Shown: positions 16,201 through 27,240, numbered from the stretch's first letter. The stretch: 64,000 nucleotides of DNA from Paguma larvata (GCA_030068075.1 CM057841.1:4090565-4154564), one strand, 5' to 3'. The notes: a model not told the origin generated them from the sequence alone. A program made the numbers and translations.

Positions 16201-19200
16201 GCCACAACGGGGCTCTGGCCAGAGAAGCTTACTCGGGCCAGCCTCCGCCGAGGGTCTGCCTGGTGCCTGACCGCTCGGGGCCTGCAGGAGGGGCACCGGG
16301 GCTGTGCCTGCTGTGCTGTGGGAGGTGGGGCGCCTCCTTGTCCGGAGAGGCCGTGCGCTCTCGGGACACAGGGTCAATGCGTGAGAGCGTGTGCGTGCGT
16401 GCGTGTGGGCAAGTGTGTGCGCGCGTGGGCGAGCGTGTGCGCGCGTGGGCGAGCGTCTGCGTGTGGGCGCACGTGTGCGTGTGGGCGAGCGTGTGAGAGC
16501 GTGCGCGCGTGTGAGAGCGTGTGCATGAGAGCGTGCGCGTGTGGGCGAGCGTGTGGGCGTGTGTGCGTGTGGGCGAGCGTGTGTGCGTGTGGGCGAGCGT
16601 GTGGGCGAGCGTGTGTGTGTGTGGGCGAGCGTGTGCGCGTGCTCACAGGCGCTCACACAGAGCCCTGGAAGCCTAGGGCATGCGGTGACGGGGGGCGTGT
16701 GCTCGCCTCGGGCCAGGACTGTTCAGCAGGTGCCCCCGGGCAGGCCTCCCATGTGCAGGGTGGGAGGGGCGCCTCTGGGCTCTGGTCCTTTCCTTGTTCT
16801 GGCGGGAACTGGGGTGGGGTGGGAGGTGGGGAAGCTTCCTTCTGTCTCGTGGCCACAGCACCTGGCTCTTGCTTTCTTGTTCTTCAGCTGTCCTCACCGC
16901 TCCGAGGCCCCCCCCTCCCCCGGGTCCCCTGGCCCAGCCTGCTCTTGCCTCATGGGCTCTCCCCTTCTCCCCTACAGTCCTCCCTCATGGATCTTGCTGA
17001 CGTCTTCACGGCCCCAGCTCCCCCGCCAACGTCGGACCCCTGGGGAGGCCCGGCACCCATGAGTGCCCCCACCTCGGACCCTTGGGGAGGGGCCCCCGTC
17101 CCTCCAGCTGCTGATCCCTGGGGTGGTCCGGCCCCTACACCTGCCTCCGGGGACCCTTGGAGACCTGCTGCCCCTGCGGGGCCCCCGGTCGACCCTTGGG
17201 GTGGGACCCAGGCCCCTGCAGCTGGAGAGGGGCCCACACCTGACCCGTGGGGGAGCGCTGATGGTGAGTGCCACTGCCCGCCCGCTCCGGCCCCACATCC
17301 GGTGCGCGGTCCTGGGCGCGCCCCGGGGACTGGTAGCTGTGGGGTCAGATAAAACAGCCCAGAGGAGTCGGGGTGAGGGAGGCTGTAGGACCGTGGAAAG
17401 GGTGCCAAGGGGCGTCAGGGTATAGAGAGGTTGCTGGGTGGAGCCAGGCGGGGGGGGGGGGGGGCGGGATGCAGGCAGGCGGGGAAGGGGCTGATGGCCC
17501 TCGGGGACTCAGGGGCTACGGGAGGCTGGGGACTCGAGGGGGCCGTGGGAGGCTGGCAACTCGAGGGGGCTGTGGGAGGTGGGCAGGTCTGGACGAGCCA
17601 CACCCCTTGCCCTGCTTGGGAGACTCAAGGGCCTCCCAGAGGGGTTTGCCAGGAAGGGATACGTGGGCAGAGGCCCTGCAGCCATGTAGCCAGGGCAAGC
17701 TGGTCGGGACGAGGTGGGAAAGGCTGGGGTTGGGTCCGAGGCCTCCGGGGTGTCCCGCTGTGCCCAGGACATTGCAGGGCTGGGTGAGGCTTTGGGAGGT
17801 GTGAGTCTAGGAGTGAGGCTGGAGGGGGCGGGTGCAGGTTCTTGAGAGGTAACTCCTCCACCCACCAGCCTCGTACATGCCTCCTTCCTCACTCAGGTGG
17901 GGCTCCGGTAGGCGGCCCCCCAGCCTCTGATCCCTGGGCTCCAGCTCCGGCCTTTTCGGACCCCTGGGGAGGGTCACCTGCCAAGCCCAGCACCAATGGC
18001 ACCACAGGTACTGGGCGAGCGCTGGGGTCAGGCGGACGGGGCCGGAGCGTGTGGCGGGCGTGCCGGGGATCTTGGGGGGTGTCTGGTCTCCTGAGCGCTG
18101 GGCGCCGGGGACCTGAGTGGGCGTCCTGGGCCCCTGCAGCAGTCGGGTTCGACGCGGAGCCAGACGAGTTCTCGGACTTCGACCGCCTGCGCACAGCCCT
18201 GCCGACCTCGGGGAGCAGCACAGGTGAGCCGTCCCCGGGCTGGTGGGACCCAGCACCCAGACGCTTTCGTTGCAGTGGTGACTGCTCGTGCTCGTCTTCA
18301 AAAAGGAAGTCGTGCCTTGGTTTTGAATAATTTCATACTCCGGGAAAAGTTGCAAAAGTGGCACAAAGAACTGTTCTCTGGAGTTTCCCCGGATTCTGAG
18401 CTCTGTCTTCTCTGTCCCTGGAGGGCTCCTCTGGGGGTCTCCGGGCCCAGCAGGCCGTGCTCTGCGTCACTAGCGGTGTGGCGACTGTGGGGGCCCGGCC
18501 CCCGGCCTGCCGGCTGCCGCCCCAGCGCCCGGCACCCTCTCCAGCTGGTGTCCCAGCTTCGGGGCACCTGGCGTTTGGGCGTCCTGGCTCTTGTGTCCCT
18601 CCCTTCCTGGCACGGCCTGGACTGGCCTGTGTCTGGAGAACACCCCCTGTCCCTGCGCGGTGTTGGGAGGGCGTCGCGTCTGTCCCCAGGGGTGCCGGTG
18701 CATCTTCCTGAGCCAGCGACTTGAAGTGGACTGTCGCGCAAGAATTTTGGGGACCGACTGGGTTCTAGCCAAGAAGGGCAGGCAGGGCGCCAGGGCCCCT
18801 CCCTTCCCTTGGACCCCCTGGCCTTATTGTCCAGTCCGCAGTGTGCTCCCTCCCGGATTGTCCAGTCCGCAGTGTGCTCCCTCCCGGATTGTCCAGTCCG
18901 CGGTCTGCTCTCTCCCTGCCAATTCGTGCATTTCCCAACAGCAGGGAAGATCCTTGAATCTTAGAAATAATCAGATGTCAAGCTCGCAGACGCTCTCCCG
19001 TCCGCTGGGGTCATTGCAGTTGCCACTGTTTCTCCACCGTGAGGTTTCTGTTGGGGCCCCTGGAACCCGTGGGGTTTTGTGGGGTTGTACGAGCATGCAG
19101 TTGTTCTCTGCCCTGGAGACCGTCAGCTGTCGTTTCCTCTGAGTTGGTCTCTCCTGGCTTGGCCCTGGGCTGTGCCTCCCAATCGGAGGTCCCCCCCCCC

Positions 19201-19811
19201 ACTGCCTATCGTCCTCTGACCCTCTCTGGCTCCTTGTAGGGGAGCTGGAGCTGCTCGCTGGAGAGGTGCCCGCTCGCAGTCCCGGGGCGTTCGACATGAG
19301 TGGGGTTGGAGGCTCTCTGGCCGAGGCCGTGGGGAGTCCCCCACCTGCGGTTGCCCCCACCCCACCACCGCCCACACGGAAGACACCAGAGTCATTCCTG
19401 GGGCCTAATGCAGCCCTCGTCGACCTGGACTCGCTGGTGAGCCGGCCAGGCCCCACACCGCCAGGAGCCAAGGCCTCCAACCCCTTCCTGCCAAGCGGTG
19501 AGTGCCGGCCTCCCGGACGGGTCTTAGGCTCTGATCTCCAGCCCGGGCAGACCGCTGACTCTGCTCTGGTGTCTCCTCTCCCTCTTCTCTCCTCTCCTGT
19601 AGGAGCCCCGACCACCGGCCCCTCCATCACCAACCCCTTCCAGCCCGCGCCCCCTGCGACGCTCACCCTGAACCAGCTCCGGCTCAGCCCTGTGCCCCCG
19701 GTCCCTGGAGCACCACCAACATACATCTCTCCCCTTGGAGGGGGCCCTGGCCTGCCCCCCATGATGCCCCCAGGGCCCCCAGCCCCCAACACTAACCCCT
19801 TCCTCCTATAA
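8669..19811 (+). CDS. EPN1: EPN1, epsin-1 (complete coding region, 10 coding exons)
   Basis: Epsin-1 is a clathrin-mediated endocytosis adaptor that binds PtdIns(4,5)P2, bends membrane and links ubiquitinated cargo to AP-2, clathrin and EH-domain proteins. Coding exons are 8669-8896, 13019-13268, 14152-14276, 15020-15094, 15570-15653, 16978-17263, 17897-18007, 18140-18223, 19240-19497 and 19603-19811. All are GT-AG with matching phases, total 1710 nt, giving 569 aa (human isoforms are about 550-576). The start is ATG 8669, with Kozak CCGCCACCATGT and an acceptor at 8635-8636. Domain order: ENTH, three ubiquitin-interacting motifs, clathrin box-like LMDLAD, eight DPW motifs, LVDLDSL clathrin box, three NPF motifs. 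No frame break is seen. Intron 2 is long (about 4.1 kb). Confidence 0.97.
9515..9720 (-). repeat. Old LINE-1 fragment in EPN1 intron 2
   Basis: Diverged sequence resembling the reverse complement of L1 ORF2 3'-region sequence ('aacaaggctgccgcaaat', 'gggatttctgggtcgagggg'). No open frame remains. Confidence 0.45.
10543..10738 (-). mobile_element. SINEC, minus, head-truncated
   Basis: Reverse-orientation SINE with the usual GA-rich part and tRNA-like B-box reverse. It stops at GAGCCACCC without the terminal AGGCGCCCC. Confidence 0.85.
10752..10945 (+). repeat. hAT-type nonautonomous transposon relic
   Basis: Begins 'CCAGAGGTCGACAAACTACAG' in style (the common GTYGGCAAAC terminus) and ends in a matching CTTTGAGAAGTTGTTTGC-like arm, consistent with imperfect terminal inverted repeats. 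A related relic is at 21835-21965. Confidence 0.45.
10975..11199 (-). mobile_element. SINEC, minus
   Basis: T-rich start, GAGAGAGAGAG stretch, ends GAGCCACCCAGGCGCCCC. Confidence 0.9.
11200..13018 (+). other. EPN1: Rest of EPN1 intron 2
   Basis: No gene was found. The sequence is mixed, with a CpG-rich stretch at 12700-13000 leading into the acceptor (CCCTGCAG|GCC at 13018/13019). Confidence 0.5.
14152..15653 (+). CDS. EPN1: EPN1 ubiquitin-interacting motif exons (UIM1-3)
   Basis: Three small exons each encode one UIM: 14152-14276 (EEELQLQLALAMSKEE), 15020-15094 (EDDVQLQLALSLSREE) and 15570-15653 (GDDLRLQMAIEESRRE). The acidic-phi-x-x-Ala-x-x-x-Ser pattern is complete in all three. The intron before the second UIM exon is almost pure pyrimidine. 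Confidence 0.95.
14355..14373 (+). repeat. Poly(C) tract
   Basis: Near-pure run of C just after the third EPN1 coding exon. A similar poly(G) run lies at 17449-17464 in a later intron. Both are prone to length variation and assembly error. Confidence 0.85.
14596..15019 (+). repeat. (TG)n followed by a long polypyrimidine (CT-rich) tract
   Basis: A TG microsatellite (about 14600-14625) is followed by about 380 bp of almost uninterrupted pyrimidine built of CTCTCTCCTTTCTCTCCC-like units. It leads directly into the acceptor of the UIM2 exon (AG at 15018-15019). It may form triplex DNA and includes a duplicated block (see findings). Confidence 0.9.
16380..16650 (+). repeat. GC-rich minisatellite with GTGTGGGCGAGC units
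   Basis: Degenerate tandem array of alternating purine-pyrimidine GTGTGCG/GTGGGCGAGC modules in the intron between EPN1 exons 15570-15653 and 16978-17263. It reads open in several frames, which is a composition artefact rather than coding. Confidence 0.9.
16978..18007 (+). CDS. EPN1: EPN1 DPW repeat exons (AP-2 binding)
   Basis: Exon 16978-17263 starts with SSLMDLADVFTAP, a clathrin-box-like element, and carries six DPW motifs. Exon 17897-18007 carries two more. In epsins, DPW motifs bind the AP-2 alpha appendage. The next exon (18140-18223) adds the acidic EPDEFSDFDRLR segment. Confidence 0.95.
18263..19020 (+). repeat. Old LINE-like relic with a 31-bp tandem repeat
   Basis: Intron segment with ancient L1M-like sequence at 18290-18400. 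Three copies of a 31-bp unit start at 18831, 18862 and 18893; the third is degenerate and the unit begins CCAGTCCGCAGTGTGCTCCC. No coding potential is supported. Confidence 0.6.
19240..19811 (+). CDS. EPN1: EPN1 C-terminal exons: clathrin box and NPF motifs
   Basis: Exon 19240-19497 contains the LVDLDSL clathrin box and the first NPF. Exon 19603-19811 contains two more NPF motifs, the last in the terminal TNPFLL. NPF motifs bind EH domains of EPS15/intersectin in the known family. The reading frame ends at TAA 19809-19811. Confidence 0.95.
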
Positions 19812-20222
19812 TCCAGGAGGGAGGGGGATTTGGCCTGGCCCGGCTTCCCCCATTTCCGCTCCCTGGGAGACCAGTGTTGTGAGTGCATGTGAAGCGGGGG
19901 ACCCCTGCCCCCACCCCAGCACCCTCCCCTCCTGGGGCCCACTCACACTACACCCTCTTCCATGTCCCCTACTCCCCCTCCCCGGAGAGAAACTGGACAT
20001 GACATGGGGGATGGGGAGGGGTGCTGGCCGGAGGAGGACCCCTTTCCTGTGGCATTAGAAAGGGGAGGGACAGCTGGGGGTCCCCCACCCATTCCCCTCC
20101 CTCCCAGCTCCTGACTGGCCCCTCAATCAGTGTTTGAGCCTCCTTGTCCCCATGCGCACCCCTTGGTGAATCCTTGGTGATAATTTTGGCAACTTCGGGA
20201 ATAAATGGCAATTCTCACGGGT
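19812..20222 (+). terminator. EPN1: EPN1 3'UTR and poly(A) signal
   Basis: A G/C-rich 3'UTR of about 410 nt ends with canonical AATAAA at 20200-20205, followed by a GT-rich GGGTGTCG stretch. The cleavage site near 20220 is inferred. Confidence 0.85.
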
Positions 20223-22940
20223 GTCGCTCCCCCGAGTTCCCATCCGTGGTTCACACGACCCCCTCCCTCGGGGAACCCAGGATTCTAGACCTCTTAGTTG
20301 CTTCTTGGGGCAGCTGAGAGCCTGTGGCTTTTGGAAGTCTCGGGTTCCGGGCCCTTCAGTTCCGACGAGTGGGCCGTGTTGGGGTCCCAAGGGGGCTGTG
20401 GGGGGCACCTGAGCCCTGGCGGGTGGCAGCCCACTCGGGGCTGGAGAGCTGATGAGGCTCTGGGGTGCGGGCACTTCACACATGCTTGTGGCTGGTGGAC
20501 ACCGTGTGGGGGTCGGGGGTCGTGCAGGTGTGGGTGAGCTGTCGGTGAGGGCGAGGGTTCCGGAGGCGATGACAGCACGCACTTCACGTGGCGGCACTGC
20601 CTGTGCGGAGGCCAGTGTGCAGGTGTCCAGGTTCAGCCGGCGGTTGTCTGTGCTGCTGCTGCCGCTGAGGGACGCCGGCTCTGAGCTCTTGCCCTGCTGA
20701 CCGCCCCTGTGCTGTGCCCCCTGTGGGTCCCTCTCCCATGGTGAGGGTTGTCTGTGTCTCTCCAGGGAGGCAGCCGGCTTGGTGGATGGCATGTGAGCCC
20801 CAGGGACAGCCGTGGGGACGGCGGGGCAGACCGATGGCGGAGCGGGAGTGAGCTCACACGCAGGGCGATCGGGCTTCTGCCCCTGCTGTCCGGCGGCGAG
20901 TCGGGGTGGGCTCCCTCTAGCAGGCTGGGGGTGGCGGCAGGGCTCTGAGGGTGAATGCGTGGGCCGGCGGCAGCCTCCGCACCCAGAGAAGGGGGAGCCT
21001 GGGGGTGCTGGAAGCACGGGGGGCAGGGGTGCGAGCGCTGGTCTTGGTCTTCCTGGAGCCCCTCGGGCTGGGCCCTCCTCCTGCGGCTGGGTGGGGTGGG
21101 GGCAGAAACACGACCTGGAGTTACCGTCAGGAAGCTCTGATGGTCTGCCCCCAGACGGCGTGTCCCTTCTTGTTCCTTCGGTGTGAATGCACTCGGCTCC
21201 AAAGCTCCGGTGTCCCCACCTCAGTCCCTCTGAAAGCCACCGATCAGGCCTACGCGCCTGGTTTGTAGTGACCTGTCCCCACCCGAATGCTCAGGAGCGC
21301 AGCTGGCTGTCTGCCTCAGTGGTTCACTGCGGGTCCTCCTCTTGCGAGTCCTCAGACCCTGCCCCAATATTGTGGGGGCTCGTGGGGGTCCCAGTGGTAT
21401 GTCTGCAGGGACCTTGGGCCACCTGTGCCGGGGCCGGAGGGGACAGGCCGGTCCAGGGCTGGTCTGGGGGGAGTATGCGGGTCCGTGACTGGAGGCAGAG
21501 GCCCCACCCGCTCACCGGCGCACCCCAGTGTCTCAGGACGTGTGCTTGTGCAGCGCACTGCTCTAGCTGCTCAGGCTCAACTTGCATTCGGTGTCCCCTT
21601 CTCTCATCTGCGTCCTAGTAGTTGGATACAGATCCTGTCGCGGCCAGCCTCTGCCTTACCTTCCTTGCAGAGCTCACGTGCCCTGGTGCAGACTCCTGTC
21701 CTCCTGGCCCACCCCAGCCGCTGCTTCCAACCTCTCAATGTGCGCACGCCTGCTCTGTGCTGTGGCGAACGCACGCGTGCACGGTCAGCACGTGACGCCC
21801 CAACTCGGGTGGGCAAACTGCAGCCCGGGCTGCCTGCTTATTTTTGTAAATAAAGTTTTATTGGAACACAGTCACTGTTGTTTTCATCTTGTTGACGGCA
21901 GCTGCCGCTTACACGGGCAGCTTCACGCACGAGTGGGCGACACATGGCCCTCGAGCCTAATACACGTGCTCCCGAGTAAGAAGTTAACTCCCTGCACGTC
22001 CTGTGCTTTGAGTGCTTCCAGCCCTGCAGGCCTGCCAGGCCCCAGCCCCTGGGACAGGGACACCCTCCCTTTGGGTGCGGCCTCTGCCCTCTGTTGCTTT
22101 CTACTGAGTATTTCTGTTTTCTCATTCTGCTTTTAGGTCTAATTCTTTTTCACCACTCATGTATTTTAGTTTGCGTATTTGTAATTTCAAAGAGTTCTAT
22201 TTAGTAATTGCTCCTTAAAAAGCTTGTTTTATAGACATTTTCAAACACAGACAGCTCCGGACAGTGGTGCCTCGACACCCGCCTGGCTTCGCCATCTGCG
22301 CTCGGGGCCAGTCTCCCTCATCCGGGCCCTTCCTGAGAACTGCACAGAGGTGGCCTCTCTCTGCCAGGGGGTGCGCTGGCCTGCACCTCTGTGGGGCCCC
22401 GTCACGCGCTCTCCGAGGGCAGTGGACCGCGGGGGAGGCTCTGCGTCACCTGGGAGTGCTCTCACTGTTTCGCTCAACATCCCTCCAAGCCTAGACCTAA
22501 CTAGGCAACCCCAACTGAACGTCGTAAAATAAAATACAATTCCTTCACGTAAAGGACATGTTAGAAATGGCACTGTGTTGGAAAAGGGTGGCTCCTGCCA
22601 GGGTGACACACACAAGCCCCCCGCCCCCAGCAGTGCTCCCCGCCCCAGCCTGTCGGAACGGCCCCGGGCTGACTGCGGCGGGCTCGCTGTGTCTGTGTGG
22701 AACCCTGGGGGTGGGTACAGTACCTCTAACCCTTGGTCTGCAGCCCAGCGCAGAGGGATGAAGGGTGGACCTTTTGCTGACACTCAGTGGTACCAGGAGC
22801 ATCTGAGCCCCCGTGACACCAGGCTGCCATCCCGCCTCAGCGGAAGCCACTGGTGTGCACTTGAACGTGTGCCTTTCAGCTGTTGAGTAAATCGGAAAAC
22901 ACGCAGTTTTACTCATTACATGTCGCCTAGAAAGTCAATT
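20223..22940. other. EPN1-RFPL4A intergenic region
   Basis: About 2.7 kb without a supported gene. The first 1.6 kb is GC-rich unique-looking sequence with only compositional open frames. A hAT-type relic lies at 21835-21965 and includes an AATAAAGTTTTATTGGAACAC motif seen in that family. AT content rises toward the RFPL4A end. Confidence 0.5.
21835..21965 (+). repeat. hAT-type nonautonomous transposon relic
   Basis: Contains the conserved TTTTTGTAAATAAAGTTTT / ATTGGAACACAG core of a widespread mammalian hAT-derived repeat. It is shortened and diverged at the right arm. Confidence 0.5.
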
Positions 22941-22964
22941 AATCCGTCAGGTCACCTTCGAGTT

Positions 22965-22970
22965 TTTATT
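22965..22970 (-). terminator. RFPL4A: Probable RFPL4A poly(A) signal
   Basis: TTTATT on the plus strand (AATAAA on minus), 276 nt beyond the stop codon. It is the nearest canonical hexamer downstream in the gene's direction. Confidence 0.6.
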
Positions 22971-23245
22971 TCGTTTATAACCTCCATTACACACTAAGTA
23001 AATATTGCAGAAAACAAAAACCTTGGGAAATTGATTGGAAAATGCAGAACCCATTCGTTGGGGCAGGAATAGGAACGAGTCCCGAAGGAAACAACTATGA
23101 TGATCTTTTTCCCTTACGTAAGTAGTGTTCACGGTTCACCAGCTGTCACAGCTTTTTCTGCCACCCTCTGTACCATACATGTAACCAGCAGGAAGGTTCG
23201 GGCTCTGGCTGTGAGCACGCGGGAGTTCTCCGGAAATGTTCTGTA

Positions 23246-25837
23246 TCAGGTTCCTAGGTCTCGCCCAGAGCCCGCCGGAGAGCCGGCAGTGCCTGTGTGC
23301 GTCGCAGGACAGATTCTCAGGACGCCTTGGCCATTCGTGTTGCGATTCGCAGGAGCAAAAAGTGGACGCAGCGTCTCCGCGGCAGGAATTCTAGTGAACG
23401 TGAACACGTGGGCTCCGTCGCTGACGTCATAAAAGGAAACGGTGCCTAAATTCATATCCAGGAAGACCCCTACTCGGTGCAGCGGGGGCCTCACCGAGAG
23501 AAGAATCACGGGCATGGTGCCGGCTTGGAAGAGACCCTTCCTCAGGCTCACCGTCCAGAAGCCGAATTCTGGGGACAGCAGAATTGGCCCGTGCCGTTTA
23601 GCAGCGTCCCTGCAAACACCCACATCCCATTCCTTGGTTGCCCTCACGTCCACCTCCCAGTAGTGGCGGCCAGAGGAGAACCTGGGGGAGCCCAGGACAC
23701 AGATGGCGTAGTCGAATCTCTTGGCCCGGGGCCTCCGGTTCTGTCTGGAATACCCACAGCGGACACTCCTCAGGTCTTCAGAGATGATGAGGTGGCTGTG
23801 GGCCGTGTCAGCGTCCAAGGTCACCTCCACTGTGGAAGAGAGACAAGCCAGTCAGCAAGCACACGCACCCGACGGCACTGGGCGTCCGCTGCAAAGGGCG
23901 GACGTCCTGCTCAGAATTTCCCTGGGGAAACTTCCCTGGCTCTCCAGGAGGTCGACTTTAACGTTTACTATTATTATTTTTTAATATTTATTTATTTTTG
24001 AGAGAGAGAGAGACAGACAGAGCATGAGTGGGGGAGGGGCACAGACAGAGAGGGAGACACAGAATCCGAAACAGGCTCCAGGCTCTGAACTGTCAGCACA
24101 GAGCCCGACGAGGGGCTCGAACTCGGGAACGGTGAGATCATGACCTGAGCCAGTCGGATGCTTAACCGACTGAGCCACCCAGGCGCCCCTATTTTTTTTA
24201 TTTTTGAGAGACATAGAGACAGAGCGTGAGCAGGGGATGAGCAGAGAGAGAGGGAGACACAGAATCCAAAGCAGGCTCCAGGCTCTGAGCCGTCAGCACA
24301 GAGCCTGACGCGGGGCTCGAACTCGGAACCGGTGAGATCATGACCCGAGCTGAAGTCGGAGGCTTAACCGACGGAGCCACCCAGGCGCCCCGGAAGTCGG
24401 CTTTATAGAGAGGGTGGGTGATTGTGCTCAGAACTGGTCCTCACACGACGTGATCTGGCTGATTAAGGGTGCTTATGCGGAGTGGTGCGGGCTCTCCTGG
24501 CCTACGGGCAGGCATCAAGCGCTGATGTGGATGATGGCAACTATTGTACTTCGTGCAGAGTAACATTAAATGTGGAAATTTTTCACGGATTTTGTCTTCT
24601 TGGCTAGTACCTTCCGGTCTGCGGCTGTTGAGCAGACAAGTGCAGCCCAGGCCTTTGCTTCCTGGAGTTGTAATCACACAAAGGAGTAAGGCTGGGGGCC
24701 CTGAAAAAGACGGCTAAACTCCCGACAGTCCAGACAGAGGAAGGGACCCGCCCAATGGACACAAGAGGGGATGTGCTGGGGTCGGCAGCGACGTAGATGC
24801 AGGGCAGGGCCAGAGGGGCAGGGCCAGAGGGGGAAAAGGGCACTGAGTACCGCCAACATCTCTGGCTCACCCCGTCAGGGGGCTGTGCCGAGGTGACCAC
24901 GTGGGTGGAGCCAACGCAACCTCGGAAAGAAATCCTCTGGACCCAACACCACTTGGTGCTTGACTTTGTCCCGACACACAGGACACACGGGTATTTGGAA
25001 GATGCTTGGACTCAGACCATCACAGGTGATGGTGTGGCAAGACTGGTGACTTCTGGGACAGGGTTCACCATCCCAGATTCCAGGGGCACGGAGCTGGAAG
25101 TAAACTCCAGGTCCTTCCCGTGCCACCATGGACTGGTGTGCCCCCCCAGCCCCCTCCTCCCCCCTCATTCACACCCAAGGGACCCACCACCCCTCAGCAC
25201 CCGGCACAGGGGAGCTGGGCCAGAGCCAGCAGGAGCAAGGGCTCGCCCTCCCTGGGGAGCCTGGGCGGTCCCGCCTGCCATCCTGGCCTGAGCACACTGG
25301 ACGCGCAGCCGAGCTGTGAGCATCCACGCTAACTCGGGCTGGGGAGACTCAGGCGTGGTTTCTCTCGGGTGTAGGTAGGGCAGGGACAGGAGCGTAGTAA
25401 ATTGTTTTCTCATAGACGGTTCTACTCTGTACTCTAGGAAACGGCAACCACGGCTTGAAAGCCAGACCTCCGCTCACGCCCCTAAGAAGCGGAGAGTCTG
25501 AGCAGGCTGCGTTCCCCGGGGCGTTTACGGGGGAGGGGGGACAGGCTGTACCTTGGAACTTGAGTATCTTCGGGTTCATCTGGAGAACAGCTTGCAGCTG
25601 GGGCTCTAACGCCTTGACCTTTGCAACTAGCCTCCCAAGCTGGGCATTGGGCCTGATGTCCTCCTTCTGAGAGACCAGGGAGCAGGAGGGGCACCGCCAG
25701 CCCGCCCCGCCGGGCGCCCTCGGCAGTGACGCCAGGCAGCCCCCGCAGCAGATGTAGCCGCACTTCAGGTACACGGGCCTCTCGAGGTAAGTCAGGCACA
25801 CGGGACACGTGCTCACTTCTCTGAAGTGTTCAGCCAT
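23246..25837 (-). CDS. RFPL4A: RFPL4A, ret finger protein-like 4A (complete, two coding exons)
   Basis: Oocyte/early-embryo RING-SPRY protein. The mouse homologue is reported to associate with cyclin B1 and proteasome components. Coding exons, minus strand, are 25837-25552 (ATG at 25837; 95 codons plus 1 nt) and 23829-23246 (stop 23248-23246). The donor is CCAAG|GTACAG and the acceptor CACAG|TGGAGG; the total is 870 nt, 289 aa (human is 287). Exon 1 encodes the N-terminal RING-like zinc finger (CPVC, LKCGYICCGGC, CPSC) and a linker. Exon 2 encodes the PRY/SPRY domain (HLIISEDLRSVRCG, RFSSGRHYWEVDV, EWDVGVC, VGVFLDMNLGTVSFYDVS). The intron of about 1.7 kb holds two tandem SINEs. The frame is intact. 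RFPL4-like paralogues exist in primates; synteny favours RFPL4A. Confidence 0.93.
23975..24391 (-). mobile_element. Two tandem SINECs, minus, in the RFPL4A intron
   Basis: Copy A spans about 23975-24188 and copy B about 24190-24391, back to back. Each ends GAGCCACCCAGGCGCCCC and each has the GA-rich tract and tRNA-like head. They are sense with respect to RFPL4A. Confidence 0.9.
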
Positions 25838-26544
25838 GGCCGCCGTCTGGGGGGAGAGGCACACGCTGGGATTTCCTGAGGTAGAACAGACATGAGGCCT
25901 TGGGCCGCTCCCCTCTCTACACCCCCGGTGATGTGCACTCGTTACGAGTGGGGCGCGAAGGCCCGGTGAGCGGGTGCTGTCACAGCCGAGCTGTCCCACC
26001 TGGTGGCCGCCGGCCACGCCTGGCCAGGAGCACCCGATGTGGGGCTCGTCCACCCGGAAAAGTTCCCTGGGCGCGAGGCACACGCACGCAGTGGGAAAGA
26101 CATGACGGGAAACGGAGAGTGTACCCCATCTCCTGGGGAACTTCCAGAAACCAGTCCGGCTCGGAAGGCGTACGTTTTGCTGAGATTGATTGGATTTGCC
26201 TCACTGCCTGTTTATGAGGCTGCTGGAGAAGGGGTCTGTCATCCCACGGGTGGGTCGGCTGCTGGGCAGAGCCGGACCCCGGGCCCCACCTGCACAGGAC
26301 AGGAGCCGCGGCCGAGCTCCGTTTCGGCCCAGCCTCGGGAGGCTGTGCGAAAGCCGCGAGCTGTGCCTGCCGGTCCCTTCAGAGGGGCCCGTGGCCTCAG
26401 GAGCACGCGCTGTGCCCGCGCCAAGCTGGCCTCGGGCGGCACTTGCTGAATGTGTTAGCCTCTCCCTTCTGAGACCTTGCTTTCTCCTACGTGCTCTTGT
26501 AGAAAGTTAAATTAAAAAAAAATTTTTTTTTAAATTTATTTTGA

Positions 26545-26757
26545 GGGGCGCCTGGGTAGCTCAGTTGGTTAAGCGGCCAACTTCAGCTCAGGTCATGATC
26601 TCGCAGTCTGTGAGTTTGAGCCCCGCGTCGGGCTCTGTGCTGATGTCTCAGAGCCTGGAGCCTGCTTCGGATTCTGTGTCTCCCTCTCTCTGCGCCCCTC
26701 CCCTGCTCATGCTCTCTCTCTGTCTCTCAAAAATAAATAAATGTTAAAAAAATATTA
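26545..26757 (+). mobile_element. SINEC, plus
   Basis: Starts GGGGCGCCTGGGTAGCTCAG, has a B-box-like GAGTTTGAGCCC, a CT-rich tract, and an AAAATAAATAAATGTTAAAA tail. Confidence 0.92.
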
Positions 26758-26935
26758 AATTTATTTTGAGACAGTGTGAGCAGGGGAAGCAGAGTCAGAG
26801 AGAGAATCCCAAGCGGGCTCCGCACTGTTAACACAGACCCCGACTCAGGACTCAAACCCATGACCCGTGAGATCATGACCTGAGCCCACGTTGGACGCTT
26901 AACCGACTGAGATCCCCAGATGCCCCCCAAATTTA
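26758..26935 (-). mobile_element. SINEC, minus, older copy
   Basis: Inverted relative to the adjoining plus copy, so the two could form a hairpin. Ends GAGATCCCCAGATGCCCCCC, a diverged head. Confidence 0.8.
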
Positions 26936-27240
26936 AAAAAAATTTAAAATTTGGCTATAGTGTTGGCGCACAAAGTTCTGTTAGTTTCAGGCATACAACA
27001 GAGTGATTGGATGGGTCGGCGATTATGCCGGGCTGACCACGCGGTCACCGGATGACACTGTCAGAATATCACTGTGCTCCCTGTGTCTGCCTTTCCTCCT
27101 CGTGACTCGCTCCGTGACCCGAAGCCCTGACCTCCCTCCCCTTCACCCACGCCGCCCCCCTCCACCCCAACCCCTCTGGCAGCCGACCGTTTGTCCTCTG
27201 TGGTTACGGGTCTGTGTAGACGTTAGTTAATCAGAGGAGT
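26936..27240 (-). repeat. LINE-1 3'-end remnant
   Basis: Resembles the reverse of common L1 3' sequence (TTAGTTTCAGGCATACAACA, then a C-rich CACCCACGCC...CCCCTCTGGCAGCC stretch). It has decayed, with no open frame. Confidence 0.45.

Noticed and set aside
16075..17352. Long open frames over the GTGTGGGCGAGC minisatellite
   Set aside because: The tandem repeat lacks stop codons in several frames; the real coding exon nearby is 16978-17263 of EPN1 in another context.
20127..21017. 296-codon minus-strand open frame in the EPN1-RFPL4A spacer
   Set aside because: Pro/Ser/Arg-rich, low-complexity composition, with no splice context or domain.
25838..26083. N-terminal extension of RFPL4A to an upstream in-frame ATG
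   Set aside because: It reads through a good acceptor (CCCCCCAG|ACGG) into intron; the shorter start matches the family start MAEHF.
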